This document shows positions 17,518-26,145 of a stretch of 64,000 nucleotides of DNA, piece after piece; position 1 is the first letter of the stretch; the number at the start of each line of letters is the position of its first letter. The stretch is from Chitinophaga sp. S165. GTDB taxonomy: Bacteria > Bacteroidota > Bacteroidia > Chitinophagales > Chitinophagaceae. Position numbers and translations under genes: made by a program. The stretch is taken from the NCBI RefSeq assembly GCF_003182155.1, contig NZ_QGTG01000003.1, forward strand, positions 310,001 through 374,000. Reading direction: 5' to 3'. The notes under the pieces are model-generated. The model did no database searches, was not told the origin of the DNA, and saw only the letters and a program-made list of their open reading frames with translations.

Positions 17518-18402
17518 CTATTCAGCTTTATTGCCCACGTCTGCTTGCCGGACAGTACTTGGTGCATAGCCAAAATGTTCTTTAAAGATCCGGGAGAAAT
17601 GTGAAGGGTTTTCAAAGCCTACCATATAACACACGTCAAGTACAGAGAGGTCGGTGTTCTCAAGTGCATCCTTTGCTTTGTTCAATCGTTTAACACGGAT
17701 CCATTCCGATGGAGACATGTTATACATGTTATTAAAGTCACGTTTAAAGCTTGCAAGGCTGCGACCCGACAAATAAGCCAATTGCTCTATAGTGATCGGG
17801 TTGGTGAAGTTTTCTTCTACAATATCAGCCAGCTCAGTTTTTACGGGCTTCTTCATCTGCAACAACTGTTGTAAAAGATTTTTATCCGTAGCTGCAACAT
17901 CATAAAGTAACTCCAGCATCTTTATTCTTAATAAGCCTTCATCCACATTATCCGGTTCACCAAAGTACGGAACGACCGACTCGAAAAATCGCTTCATCCG
18001 TTCACCCACAGGCTTGGCTGAAATTATTGCAGGCTCAGTGCTGCTAACGTCTTTTATGTTGGCAATGCGAATAAAGTCCTGTATGAATTCATCTTTCAGG
18101 AAAAAGAGAACACTGGAATAAGTTGAATTCTGTTCGAGATTAACTGATTTATCATATTGAAGCAAAGAATTCTTTCTCATCAGCAGCATTTCATTCTGCC
18201 TTATCGGATAAACTTCTTTCCCATGAGTGATGTTATTCTGGCCCTGTGCAACGTAAAGAAGTAAATGTTCTTCCAGGAACATTGACCCCTTCGTACCTTG
18301 TATATGTGTACATGACTCAACTACTGAAAGGCCGTTTATCGTCAATGCCCTGTTGAAATAAGGGGCGTGTATCAATTCGGTGGGGACCCTTGTATATCTC
18401 AT
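17518..18402 (-). CDS. AraC-family transcriptional regulator
   Basis: 294 aa. The N-terminal half is a cupin-like sensing domain (HLLLYVAQGQNNITHGKEVY, IRQNEMLLMRKNSLLQYDKS). The C-terminal HTH_18 domain has IEQLAYLSGRSLASFKRDFN and VCYMVGFENPSHFSRIFKEHFGYAPS. Proteins of this type often control aldehyde- and alcohol-metabolising genes; here the ALDH and SDR genes lie 2-4 kb upstream on the same strand, with a TPR lipoprotein between. A long perfect inverted repeat lies 72 bp upstream of its start and could be its operator or the previous gene's terminator. Confidence 0.92.
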   Translation of the reverse strand: MRYTRVPTELIHAPYFNRALTINGLSVVESCTHIQGTKGSMFLEEHLLLYVAQGQNNITHGKEVYPIRQNEMLLMRKNSLLQYDKSVNLEQNSTYSSVLFFLKDEFIQDFIRIANIKDVSSTEPAIISAKPVGERMKRFFESVVPYFGEPDNVDEGLLRIKMLELLYDVAATDKNLLQQLLQMKKPVKTELADIVEENFTNPITIEQLAYLSGRSLASFKRDFNNMYNMSPSEWIRVKRLNKAKDALENTDLSVLDVCYMVGFENPSHFSRIFKEHFGYAPSTVRQADVGNKAE

Positions 18403-18474
18403 AGTATAAAGTTATGGTATTCTGAGTTTTAGGGGCTGTTCTTTTTAGCTCAGATGTTTTTACTTTATAGCTAT

Positions 18475-18534
18475 GTTGATGATATTAATTCGCTTTCCGG
18501 GGTAATGCTTGGCGAGCGAATTAATATCATCAAC
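18475..18534. repeat. Perfect 20-bp inverted repeat with 20-nt spacer
   Basis: The left arm at 18475-18494 and the right arm at 18515-18534 are exact reverse complements (GTTGATGATATTAATTCGCT on the left). No T-run follows on either strand. It sits between the TPR lipoprotein stop and the AraC start. It could be a long terminator hairpin, an operator pair or the remnant of a small mobile element. Confidence 0.9.
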
Positions 18535-18585
18535 ACTGTTTATAAGACGTGCAGTGCCGGTTAATATCGAAACACCGGTTTCGCG

Positions 18586-20319
18586 TCAGTTAATAATACT
18601 GGAAGACGATGCGATCTTTACATCCGCATATTGCCATGAATCATCAAAGGCAGATTTAACCTTCTGTGCTTCATCGCCTTTTTTCTGAAGTGCTAACGAG
18701 TTGTATAATCCGATCAGGCCCCAGCCATTTTTTTTCCATGTTTGCAGGTCCTGACGATAGACTTTTTCCGCCTCGTTATATTTTCCCGCTTTAAGAAGTA
18801 CAGCTCCTAGATAATGCCTGACAGAAAAGAACCAATCGGGAGGTTCATTATAGTTGAGATTGTCTTCAAGGGCTACAGCGTCCTTAAGCAGAGAAATGGA
18901 CGTATCCAGTTGATTTTGCTTTGCAGCTAAATTGGCGGACGATACTTTTACTGCGATCTGCACAAGGTCGGCAGTTGTATTAATATCCCAGATAGTTAGA
19001 TGTTGAAGTGTTGTGTCGGCAGACAGCTCTCTCAGGTTAGCCAACTCTTTTTGGGCCTGAGGCGGGTCGTTCTTTCCTAAGAAAGCCATAGTCCTTGCAT
19101 AGTGCCACACTGCCTGCGGATACACAAGATCTTTAGGTGGCGCAGGAAGGGAAAGTATAGTATCCCACATCGCAAACTTTACTGCAATGTAGTAGGGTAT
19201 TGTATAATAATGTTGCAACGTTCCCCATCCAGGCAAAGGCATAACATCTGTTGCAGTATGTTGTTGCAGTTGCTTTGCTGTACTCCATGCCAGCTGCGAA
19301 TTGCCTTCAAGTGTGGCGGTAGCTGCCAGGAAATGATAATTGTGTGGATAATAGGCGAGGGGATAAGCACCTTGCGCATGGCATGCGGTAGTGTAACTGC
19401 TATCCGCATTCACTGCCAGTATATTTGAAAGTGAGCCCAGATGATAGTCGCCGGTGTTAATGTAAATATGTGAAGGCATGTGTAGCAGATGTCCTGCTCC
19501 GGGTACCAATGTCTCTAGTAATTTGGCGCTTGCCAGTGCTTTTTCGGGCGTAGCAGATGCTTCTAAAGCATGTATATAAAAATGATGAGCCCCCGGATGG
19601 TTCGGGTTAATTTTCATCAGATGGTTTAATACAGCAAGCAATTCCACCGTCCAGTCATGTGGCTTTTTGGTTTTCTTATCATACAGGTCCCACGGATGAA
19701 CATCCATCAGTGATTCAGCATAAAGCGCTCCAATGTCAGGGTCGGTGGAAAACTGATCATATACCTTTTTCATGGCCGCGGCATACGCAATATCCAGTGG
19801 TTTCCTGTCAGCCGGAGGTTTAGGTGCATACCGGGAAGTCAGGGCTTTAATAAGTGCGATTTCCTTTTGTGTTGATTTTTTAGAAAGCGATTCCGCCTTA
19901 ACAGCAGCTTTATAGGCAAGCTGATAATTATCGTCTTCCATGCCTGCATTATAGTTAGGTCCCAGCACATAGGCATACCCCCAATAAGCCATTGCACAGG
20001 TAGAATCCAACCGGGTGGCTTCATAGAACGATCTCGCAGCTTCGGCATGGTTAAAGCCATAAGCAAGCATCATTCCCTGGTTAAAATATTCCTGGGCTTC
20101 TTTATTGCTTGTTGAAATATTGAAATCAATTCCTTTTAGGCCGTCGAATTTTGGCGCCTTCTTACCTGAAGTATACCATTCCTTGTCGGTTACTTTTGAT
20201 GTGTAGCAACGGATAGCTTCCGCCTTTTTTTCAGATGATTCTTTCTCTTTTGTCTTACTGCTGTTTTTGCATGCAAAGAGAAAAAGAAAGGGGATGAATA
20301 GTAAAAAGTGCTTTTTCAT
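18586..20319 (-). CDS. TPR-repeat lipoprotein
   Basis: 577 aa. The lipoprotein signal FIPFLFLFAC places the lipidated Cys at 17. The following region is Ser/Lys/Glu-rich. TPR units are visible: EYFNQGMMLAYGFNHAEAAR, FYEATRLDSTCAMAYWGYAY, VLNHLMKINPNHPGAHHFYI and LLKAGKYNEAEKVYRQDLQT. Relatives are common in Bacteroidota and Acidobacteria as predicted surface or periplasmic scaffold proteins without known activity; conserved His-rich patches (HVHPW-like DVHPWDLYDKKTKK, GHLLHMPSHIY) hint at metal binding, which is inference. It is on the same strand as ALDH and the SDR but separated from ALDH by a strong terminator, so it is probably transcribed alone or with AraC. Confidence 0.85.
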   Translation of the reverse strand: MKKHFLLFIPFLFLFACKNSSKTKEKESSEKKAEAIRCYTSKVTDKEWYTSGKKAPKFDGLKGIDFNISTSNKEAQEYFNQGMMLAYGFNHAEAARSFYEATRLDSTCAMAYWGYAYVLGPNYNAGMEDDNYQLAYKAAVKAESLSKKSTQKEIALIKALTSRYAPKPPADRKPLDIAYAAAMKKVYDQFSTDPDIGALYAESLMDVHPWDLYDKKTKKPHDWTVELLAVLNHLMKINPNHPGAHHFYIHALEASATPEKALASAKLLETLVPGAGHLLHMPSHIYINTGDYHLGSLSNILAVNADSSYTTACHAQGAYPLAYYPHNYHFLAATATLEGNSQLAWSTAKQLQQHTATDVMPLPGWGTLQHYYTIPYYIAVKFAMWDTILSLPAPPKDLVYPQAVWHYARTMAFLGKNDPPQAQKELANLRELSADTTLQHLTIWDINTTADLVQIAVKVSSANLAAKQNQLDTSISLLKDAVALEDNLNYNEPPDWFFSVRHYLGAVLLKAGKYNEAEKVYRQDLQTWKKNGWGLIGLYNSLALQKKGDEAQKVKSAFDDSWQYADVKIASSSSIIN

Positions 20320-20450
20320 TGGGGTAATCTTTTAATTTATTAATTTCTTTCATGATTGTTGTGGAACGTGGTAGGCATTGCTGATGAATGGGTATCTCAG
20401 CTATACTAAGATACAAAAAGCCGGTAGCAATATGGGGAAGGTATATAAAA

Positions 20451-20498
20451 TTAAAGAAACGAGGTGTCTCAACCTTTTGAGACGCCTCGTTTCTTTAA
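20451..20498 (-). terminator. Rho-independent terminator of the ALDH operon
   Basis: Stem of 22 bp with one mismatch: TTAAAGAAACGAGGTGTCTC... paired with ...GAGACGCCTCGTTTCTTTAA, loop about 4 nt. It lies 33 bp beyond the ALDH stop on the minus strand. Confidence 0.85.
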
Positions 20499-20530
20499 TA
20501 CTAATGTTTAAATTATAATAGCTGGCCACA

Positions 20531-21901
20531 TCAATGAGCGACACGTACCAGCTTGCGGTTCAAAAATTCTCCGATACCAAGTGCTGATAGCTCCCTCCCG
20601 AATCCTGAGTTTTTAACGCCCCCAAATGGCAGATGCGGCGCATCGGTAAAACAGGAATTGATATAGACCATTCCTGATTCTATACGCGCTGCAACCTGTT
20701 TGGCATGCTCAGTATCCGTATCAAATATATAAGCTCCCAGGCCGTAGTCGATATCATTTGCAAGATGTATCGCTTCTTCTTCTGTGTTTACAATATAGAA
20801 AGACAACACAGGGCCAAAGGCTTCCTGTTTATACAGGGGATTGTCTTTGTTAATATTTGTAATAATTGTGGGTTCCAGATAAAAACCGGGGCGGTTTACA
20901 CGTTTGCCGCCGGTGACGATCTTTCCACCTGCCAGCTTTGCGTCCTCGATCTGTTTTAGTAAACCGTTCAGGGCCCGTTCACTGACCAATGGTCCCAGTG
21001 TGGTTGTATTATCAGTAGGATCACCCACTTTAATATTATTGAATCGTTCAGTTAACAGGGCAAGCATTTTCTCACCGCGTTCTTTACCTACAACAATAAC
21101 ACGTTTAATATTCACACAGCCCTGTCCTGAGTTGTAAGTACGTCCCATGAGGATCTGGTCTGCGGTAAATTCAAGAGAAGCACGCGCAAGGACCAGCGCA
21201 GGGTCGCTGCCACCAAGTTCCAGGATCACCTTTTTAAGGTTACGTCCTGCCCGTTCTCCAACTGACGTGCCTGCGCGTTCACTGCCGGTTAACGCCACAC
21301 CCCGTACCCTGAAGTCATCGATCAACATCCCTATTTGCGCTATGCTGCAGAACAAATTAGTATAAACTCCCTCCGGAGCTCCTGCTTCTTCAAACAAGCT
21401 GGCAAATGCAAGTGCACATTGGGGAACATTTTCAGCATGTTTCATGAGCACAACATTACCGGCAATCAATTGCGGCACTGCCACACGGGCCAGTTGGTAA
21501 TAAGGGAAGTTCCAGGGCTCGATTGCCAGGATTACGCCCAAAGGCTCAGATACGATGACCGCTTCCTGTTCCTCCCGGATAACATGAGGAGCCAGCATCG
21601 TCTCTGCATTCTTTACATAATAGTCGAAAATATCGATCACCAGGTCCACTTCAACGTAGCTGAACCGGGATATCTTTCCCATTTCCAGCGTGGCTAAATG
21701 GGCAAATTCTTCCCTTTTTTTACGTAAAATGTTGCCAGCCTGCGCCACAACTTTAATGCGCTCGGCAAGCGGCCTTAACTTCCAGTCTTCATGAAAACGT
21801 TTGTTCGCAGTGTCCAGCGCGGCCATTACCTCCTGGTCTGTTTGCAAAGGGAATTCTTTTAAGACATCTCCTGTCGCTGGATTTATAGTGAGGAAACTCA
21901 T
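20531..21901 (-). CDS. NAD(P)-dependent aldehyde dehydrogenase, succinate-semialdehyde type
   Basis: 456 aa, full-length ALDH. Cofactor and substrate motifs: EPWNFPYYQLARVAVPQLIA, TGSERAGTSVGERAG, the general base in ILELGGSDPALVLARA (Glu about 227), and the catalytic Cys in SGQGCVNIKRVIV (about 261). The C-terminal FGGVKNSGFGRELSALGIGE is typical of the succinate-semialdehyde/GabD-YneI branch. The step would be semialdehyde to acid with reduction of NAD(P). The SDR 53 bp upstream on the same strand is probably co-transcribed; a terminator follows. The substrate assignment is by family resemblance only. Confidence 0.9.
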   Translation of the reverse strand: MSFLTINPATGDVLKEFPLQTDQEVMAALDTANKRFHEDWKLRPLAERIKVVAQAGNILRKKREEFAHLATLEMGKISRFSYVEVDLVIDIFDYYVKNAETMLAPHVIREEQEAVIVSEPLGVILAIEPWNFPYYQLARVAVPQLIAGNVVLMKHAENVPQCALAFASLFEEAGAPEGVYTNLFCSIAQIGMLIDDFRVRGVALTGSERAGTSVGERAGRNLKKVILELGGSDPALVLARASLEFTADQILMGRTYNSGQGCVNIKRVIVVGKERGEKMLALLTERFNNIKVGDPTDNTTTLGPLVSERALNGLLKQIEDAKLAGGKIVTGGKRVNRPGFYLEPTIITNINKDNPLYKQEAFGPVLSFYIVNTEEEAIHLANDIDYGLGAYIFDTDTEHAKQVAARIESGMVYINSCFTDAPHLPFGGVKNSGFGRELSALGIGEFLNRKLVRVAH

Positions 21902-21954
21902 ATTGTTATGTTTTAATCTGAAATTATGCCTGGTTTGATCTGCCCAGGTTTAGC

Positions 21955-22776
21955 TTAGCCCTGCGCAGCAATGGAAACATGATTCCATTCGCTCCAGGTT
22001 TGCATTCTTTCCGTATATACCTTCTGTGCTCTTTTGAAGCCTATCTTTCCAAAAAATAAGCGTAACGGAGGCCGTTTGCTATCTATAACTTCTAAGATGG
22101 CTGGTATAGTAGCTGCAGGGTTGCCGTAATCTTCCGGGGGAATGCCTTCTATTGCACCTAACGCTGATTTTACCTTATCATAGGCTGGTATGCTGTTTCC
22201 GAAAACAGCAGAACTACCCCCGAATTCCGTAGTATACCCGTTGGGCTCAACCATTGTTACATGGATGCCCAGATCACGGACCTCTTCTGCCAGTGCATCG
22301 CTGAATCCTTCAACTGCATACTTAGTGGCATTGTATATACCCAGTGTAGGTAAACTGTAAACACCCAACACACTAGATAGCTGTATGATATGGCCATGTC
22401 CCTGTTCCCTGAAAATGGGCAATGCGGCCTGCGTAACCCAGAGCGTTCCGTACACATTGGCGTTGAAAACATCTTTTATTTCCTTTTCTTCGACTTCTTC
22501 AATTGCACCAAAAACACCATAACCAGCATTGTTGATAACCACATCAAGACCTCCAAAGTGCTCTTTTGCTTTGTGTACCGCTTTTATTACGGCTGCTCTG
22601 TCGGTTACATCAAGTGTGATCGGTAAAAGCTGACCTTTATATTGTTCTGCAAGCTCAGTAAGCACATTTGCGTTTCTGGATGTAGCAGCAACATTATCAC
22701 CTCTTTTCAGTAAGGCTTCAGTCCAGAGTTTTCCAAATCCTGTAGATACACCAGTGATAAAAACTGTTTTTTTCAT
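21955..22776 (-). CDS. Short-chain dehydrogenase/reductase (SDR), paralogue 2
   Basis: 273 aa classical SDR: TGVSTGFG cofactor motif, NNAG, QLSSVLG with the catalytic Ser, and YNATK with Tyr and Lys. It matches the SDR at 9896-10714 along the full length, including KAKEHFGG, REQGHGHIIQLSSV and the C-terminal PPLRLFFGK, so the two arose by duplication. It is the first gene of the minus-strand SDR-ALDH unit; together they could oxidise an alcohol to aldehyde and then acid, though neither substrate is known. Confidence 0.9.
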   Translation of the reverse strand: MKKTVFITGVSTGFGKLWTEALLKRGDNVAATSRNANVLTELAEQYKGQLLPITLDVTDRAAVIKAVHKAKEHFGGLDVVINNAGYGVFGAIEEVEEKEIKDVFNANVYGTLWVTQAALPIFREQGHGHIIQLSSVLGVYSLPTLGIYNATKYAVEGFSDALAEEVRDLGIHVTMVEPNGYTTEFGGSSAVFGNSIPAYDKVKSALGAIEGIPPEDYGNPAATIPAILEVIDSKRPPLRLFFGKIGFKRAQKVYTERMQTWSEWNHVSIAAQG

Positions 22777-23090
22777 TACACACCGATTAATTATTGTTAA
22801 AAAAGTATGAGTAGGACGACCAATTCTGGGGCAGTTATTGCTTTATCAGAGCAATCATGATGATCAGGAAAGCTGATTAAATATCGTCCGGAAAAAGTTG
22901 AAATTGCAACACCCTGAATTGATTCGTTTGCTGATGCAAAGCTACCGGGTATGTAGAATAGAGACTTTACTTATTGGCTCAAGTATTTTGATAAAATCGC
23001 TCACACCTTCATCTTGTCGCAAATGCCCCTGATATAGGAAACCCTGCCGGCTTAACTTTGCACAATCACAAACTAAACAGCAAAACAAAG
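22777..23090. other. Divergent intergenic region between SDR and VOC genes
   Basis: 314 bp without a credible ORF. It holds a TAACTTTG -7 element for the VOC gene at 23053-23060, and a small dyad ATTGCT-N7-AGCAAT at 22837-22855 that may be an operator for the minus-strand SDR unit. I see nothing else in it. Confidence 0.6.
23053..23060 (+). promoter_or_regulatory. Putative -7 element TAACTTTG of the VOC gene
   Basis: Exact TAnnTTTG match 30 bp upstream of ATG 23091. Confidence 0.5.
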
Positions 23091-23600
23091 ATGAGCAGTA
23101 TCAACAATACCATCGCTAAACTCGAACTCGCACAGATCGGTTGGGTTGTGCCCGACATTCACGCCGCCGTAAAGTTCCTTGAAAGTGCCCTGGGCATCGC
23201 CGGCTTCCCTAAACCGGAACATGTCCGGGCACAGGATCTGGATATGACTTATTATGGAAAGGTCGCAGCTGCGGAATGGCTGACCACACAAACATATAAC
23301 GGAGGTACATTCATTGAACTAGTTCAGCCGCTTTCAGGCCAAAGCATGTTCCATGATTACCTCGCGAAATATCCCGCAGGCGGTACACAGCATATGGCTT
23401 TTCGTATGCCCGTTAGTGATTTCGAACGGGTTACCGGCGAGCTGCGGGAACAAGGTTATGAAGTCCTTAGTGAAGTAGATCATCCTATTGCCCGGATGGC
23501 GTTCTTTGATACCTACCAGACGCTTGGCGTTGCCACTGAGATCATGGGCATCACACCCGAAGGATGGACCGCCATCAAACAAATGGAGAAAGCCAGGTGA
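23091..23600 (+). CDS. VOC-superfamily (glyoxalase-fold) protein
   Basis: Start set to ATG 23091 (MSSINNTIAKLELAQIGWVV); the open frame begins at a TTG within the -7 element at 23058 and cannot be translated from there. 169 aa. One beta-alpha-beta-beta-beta module pair: LAQIGWVVPDIHAAVKFLES, then FIELVQPLSGQSMFHDYL, then GTQHMAFRMPVSDFERVTGE and EIMGITPEG. The spacing of His/Glu metal positions resembles methylmalonyl-CoA epimerase and lactoylglutathione-lyase-like proteins. Substrate unknown. It is a single gene between divergent neighbours. Confidence 0.85.
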   Translation: MSSINNTIAKLELAQIGWVVPDIHAAVKFLESALGIAGFPKPEHVRAQDLDMTYYGKVAAAEWLTTQTYNGGTFIELVQPLSGQSMFHDYLAKYPAGGTQHMAFRMPVSDFERVTGELREQGYEVLSEVDHPIARMAFFDTYQTLGVATEIMGITPEGWTAIKQMEKAR

Positions 23601-23740
23601 ACATATCGCCCTTTATTCCCTTCGATGTGGTTCAGCCTTTCTATCTGCTCCGGGGAAACTTTAAAGATTATTTAACCAGCAGCCAGCTTACGGGTGATGT
23701 TGTCGAAGGACCAACAAATTATCAGGTAAAAATTTTGATC

Positions 23741-23771
23741 TTGACATTCAAGAACGAATACCCTATGTTTG
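23741..23771 (+). promoter_or_regulatory. Promoter of the GH92 mannosidase gene
   Basis: TTG at 23741-23743 and TATGTTTG at 23764-23771, 20 nt apart: a good match to the Bacteroidota -33/-7 pair. The predicted transcription start lies only about 10 nt before the ATG. Confidence 0.6.
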
Positions 23772-23796
23772 TACATACAATTAATATAAATGTACA
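23770..23796. promoter_or_regulatory. Inverted repeat over the GH92 start codon
   Basis: TGTACAT (23770-23776) and ATGTACA (23790-23796) are perfect 7-bp arms 13 nt apart; the right arm contains the ATG. It could be an operator overlapping the transcription start, or an RNA hairpin hiding the start codon. Confidence 0.5.
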
Positions 23797-26087
23797 GACA
23801 TAGATATACCATACTGGTCATAGCCTTCTTATATGCTTGTGCAAGCCCACGGGAAAGTCTTTTGCAATATGCAGATCCGGGTATCGGGACTGCCCATAGC
23901 AGGTGGTTCTTCTACACACCGGCTGCAATGCCGCACGGAATGGCCAAACTGGCCCCCTCCACAAACGGGCATTATGGTAATCCCAGTGGCTGGGAAGCCG
24001 TTGGTTACGATACAAGGCACAGGTCAATCGAAGGATTCGCCCATTTTCACGAATGGCAGGTAGGCGGCGTCGTTGTTATGCCCGCCACAGGTCCTAGAAT
24101 GGTAACACCCGGCACCCTGGAAGATGCCGAAAAAGGGCTTAAAAACGGCTATCGCTCGCGGTTCGACCACAAGAACGAAGTGGCCCGCCCGGGATATTAC
24201 AAAGTAAAATTGGATGATTATAATATCATTGCCGAGCTTACCGCAACGGAGAGGGTAGGCTTTCATAGATACACCTTTCCCGCCGCACCGGATTCCAGGA
24301 TCATACTTGATATTGGCAACAAGCAAGGCGAGAGTGGGGAAGTACTGGACGCTGGGGTAAGCATGACAGACGAAACGCATTTTGAAGGGTTTGTGATCAC
24401 TTACCCTGCGTATATCAAGAAGTACGATCCGCAAGGAAGAATAGCCATGTATTTTTATGGTGAGATCAGTAAGAAGCCCGCATCTGTGGGGGCGTTCAAT
24501 GCCGGCGGTGTGAATGAAAACACAAAACAGAGTAAGGGTAAAGGCGCCGGTCTGTTCCTCGAATTTGCTACTGCAGACCAGGAGACCGTTGAACTTAAGA
24601 TCGGGCTCTCGTATACCTCTACATTAAACGCTAAGAAAAACTTCGAGGCCGAAGCCACAGGACTGGACTTCGCAAAGGCAAAGAAACGCGCACAACAAAT
24701 TTGGGAACGTGAATTAGGCAAACTCACAGTAAGTAGTTCGAACGTAAAAGATAAAACCAAATTCTACACAGGGCTGTATCATGCGCTCTTAGGCCGTGGT
24801 ATTATTAACGATGTTGGGCAACCCAATCTTTACAATACCGACGCCATCTGGGGCGCGTTCTGGAATCTTACCCAGCTATGGGCACTCGCTTATCCGGAAC
24901 ATTACAACGATTATGTACGCTCGCAGCTTGACATCTATCAAAAACGGGGCTGGTTTGCCGACGGTGTTTCTAATGGCCATTTCACTTCAGGTGTTGGTAC
25001 CAATTTCGTAGGACTGGCAATAGCTGCCGCTTACCAATGCGGCATCCGTGAATATGACACTACATTGGCGTATAAGGCTATCAAAGAGAATGAAATTAAC
25101 GGGACGAACAGGCCGGTTGGTTCCGGAAAACTAGATGTAGATGCCTTTAACAAGTACGGCTATTCGCCTTTCCTGGAAGAAGATAAAACTGATTCCACCG
25201 GCTCACAGTTTTCGGCATCTCATACCCTGGAATATAGCTACAGCGCATTCGCTGCTGCGCAGATAGCAAAGGCAATGGGAAAGACTGCTGACTATAATTA
25301 CTTCATTGAAAAATCAAACGGCTGGAAAATGCTGTTCAATACAGAGTCGAAATTGATCCAGCCGAAAACAGCCGATGGTAAGTTCATTGGTAAATTCGAT
25401 CCGCTGCAACCCTGGCGTGGTTTCCAGGAAGGGAACGCTGTCCAGTACACCTTCTATGTACCGCAAAATCCTGCAAGCCTTATCACTGCAATAGGTAGGG
25501 ACGAATTCAACTCCAGGCTTGACGGCATCTTTAATACTGCCCGGCGGAATAGCTTCGGAGGTGGAAAAACAATTGATGCGTTTGCGGGTATTCATGCAAG
25601 TTATAACCATGGCAATCAGCCCAACCTGCATGTCAGCTGGCTGTTTAACTATTCCGGTAAACCCTGGCTTACACAGAAATGGACCAGGGCTATCTGTGAT
25701 GAGTTCTACGGAACAGAAAGCATCCACGGTTATGGTTACGGGCAGGACGAAGATCAGGGACAGCTTGGCTCCTGGTATGTAATGGCCTCGTTAGGACTGT
25801 TCGACGTCAAAGGACTTACTGACCTCAGACCGGTTATCCAGCTCGGCAGCCCGCTGTTTGACCGGGCAGACATCAAACTGGGTAATGGCAAAACACTCAG
25901 CATCATTACGCAAAACAACAGTAAGGAAAATGTTTATGTACAGGAAGCCACCTTTAACGGCCGGCCGCTGAATAATGCCTGGCTGTATCGCGATGAGTTG
26001 ATGAAAGGTGGCACGCTGTTGATGAAAATGGGAAGTGTACCGAACGAAAAATGGGGAAGCCAGCTGCCGCCTCCCTCAGTACAATAA
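23790..26087 (+). CDS. GH92-family alpha-mannosidase, lipoprotein
   Basis: 765 aa. The lipoprotein signal VIAFLYAC puts the lipidated Cys at 17, so the enzyme is anchored to a membrane, probably the outer one. The GH92 opening is YADPGIGTAHSRWFFYTPAAM with PHGMAKLAPSTNG; later motifs include WNLTQLWALAYPEHYNDYVR, RPVGSG, SYNHGNQPNLHVSWLFNYSG and GYGQDEDQGQLGSWYVMASLG, the last carrying the family's acidic catalytic region. GH92 enzymes are calcium-dependent exo-alpha-mannosidases (1,2-, 1,3-, 1,4- or 1,6-). With GH76 and a SusC/D pair 4-10 kb downstream it points to fungal or yeast alpha-mannan, or mannosylated glycoproteins. Confidence 0.92.
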   Translation: MYRHRYTILVIAFLYACASPRESLLQYADPGIGTAHSRWFFYTPAAMPHGMAKLAPSTNGHYGNPSGWEAVGYDTRHRSIEGFAHFHEWQVGGVVVMPATGPRMVTPGTLEDAEKGLKNGYRSRFDHKNEVARPGYYKVKLDDYNIIAELTATERVGFHRYTFPAAPDSRIILDIGNKQGESGEVLDAGVSMTDETHFEGFVITYPAYIKKYDPQGRIAMYFYGEISKKPASVGAFNAGGVNENTKQSKGKGAGLFLEFATADQETVELKIGLSYTSTLNAKKNFEAEATGLDFAKAKKRAQQIWERELGKLTVSSSNVKDKTKFYTGLYHALLGRGIINDVGQPNLYNTDAIWGAFWNLTQLWALAYPEHYNDYVRSQLDIYQKRGWFADGVSNGHFTSGVGTNFVGLAIAAAYQCGIREYDTTLAYKAIKENEINGTNRPVGSGKLDVDAFNKYGYSPFLEEDKTDSTGSQFSASHTLEYSYSAFAAAQIAKAMGKTADYNYFIEKSNGWKMLFNTESKLIQPKTADGKFIGKFDPLQPWRGFQEGNAVQYTFYVPQNPASLITAIGRDEFNSRLDGIFNTARRNSFGGGKTIDAFAGIHASYNHGNQPNLHVSWLFNYSGKPWLTQKWTRAICDEFYGTESIHGYGYGQDEDQGQLGSWYVMASLGLFDVKGLTDLRPVIQLGSPLFDRADIKLGNGKTLSIITQNNSKENVYVQEATFNGRPLNNAWLYRDELMKGGTLLMKMGSVPNEKWGSQLPPPSVQ

Positions 26088-26145
26088 TTGCATAAAAATG
26101 GCGTTAACCCGGATGAACAAATAAAAGTAACATCCGATTGAGCTT

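Noticed and set aside
18475..18534. Insertion-sequence ends
   Set aside because: No transposase, and the arms are only 20 bp apart with no target-site duplication seen.
23564..23803. 79-aa plus-strand ORF after the VOC gene
   Set aside because: It overlaps the VOC 3' end and the GH92 promoter and start; no motif or conservation sign.
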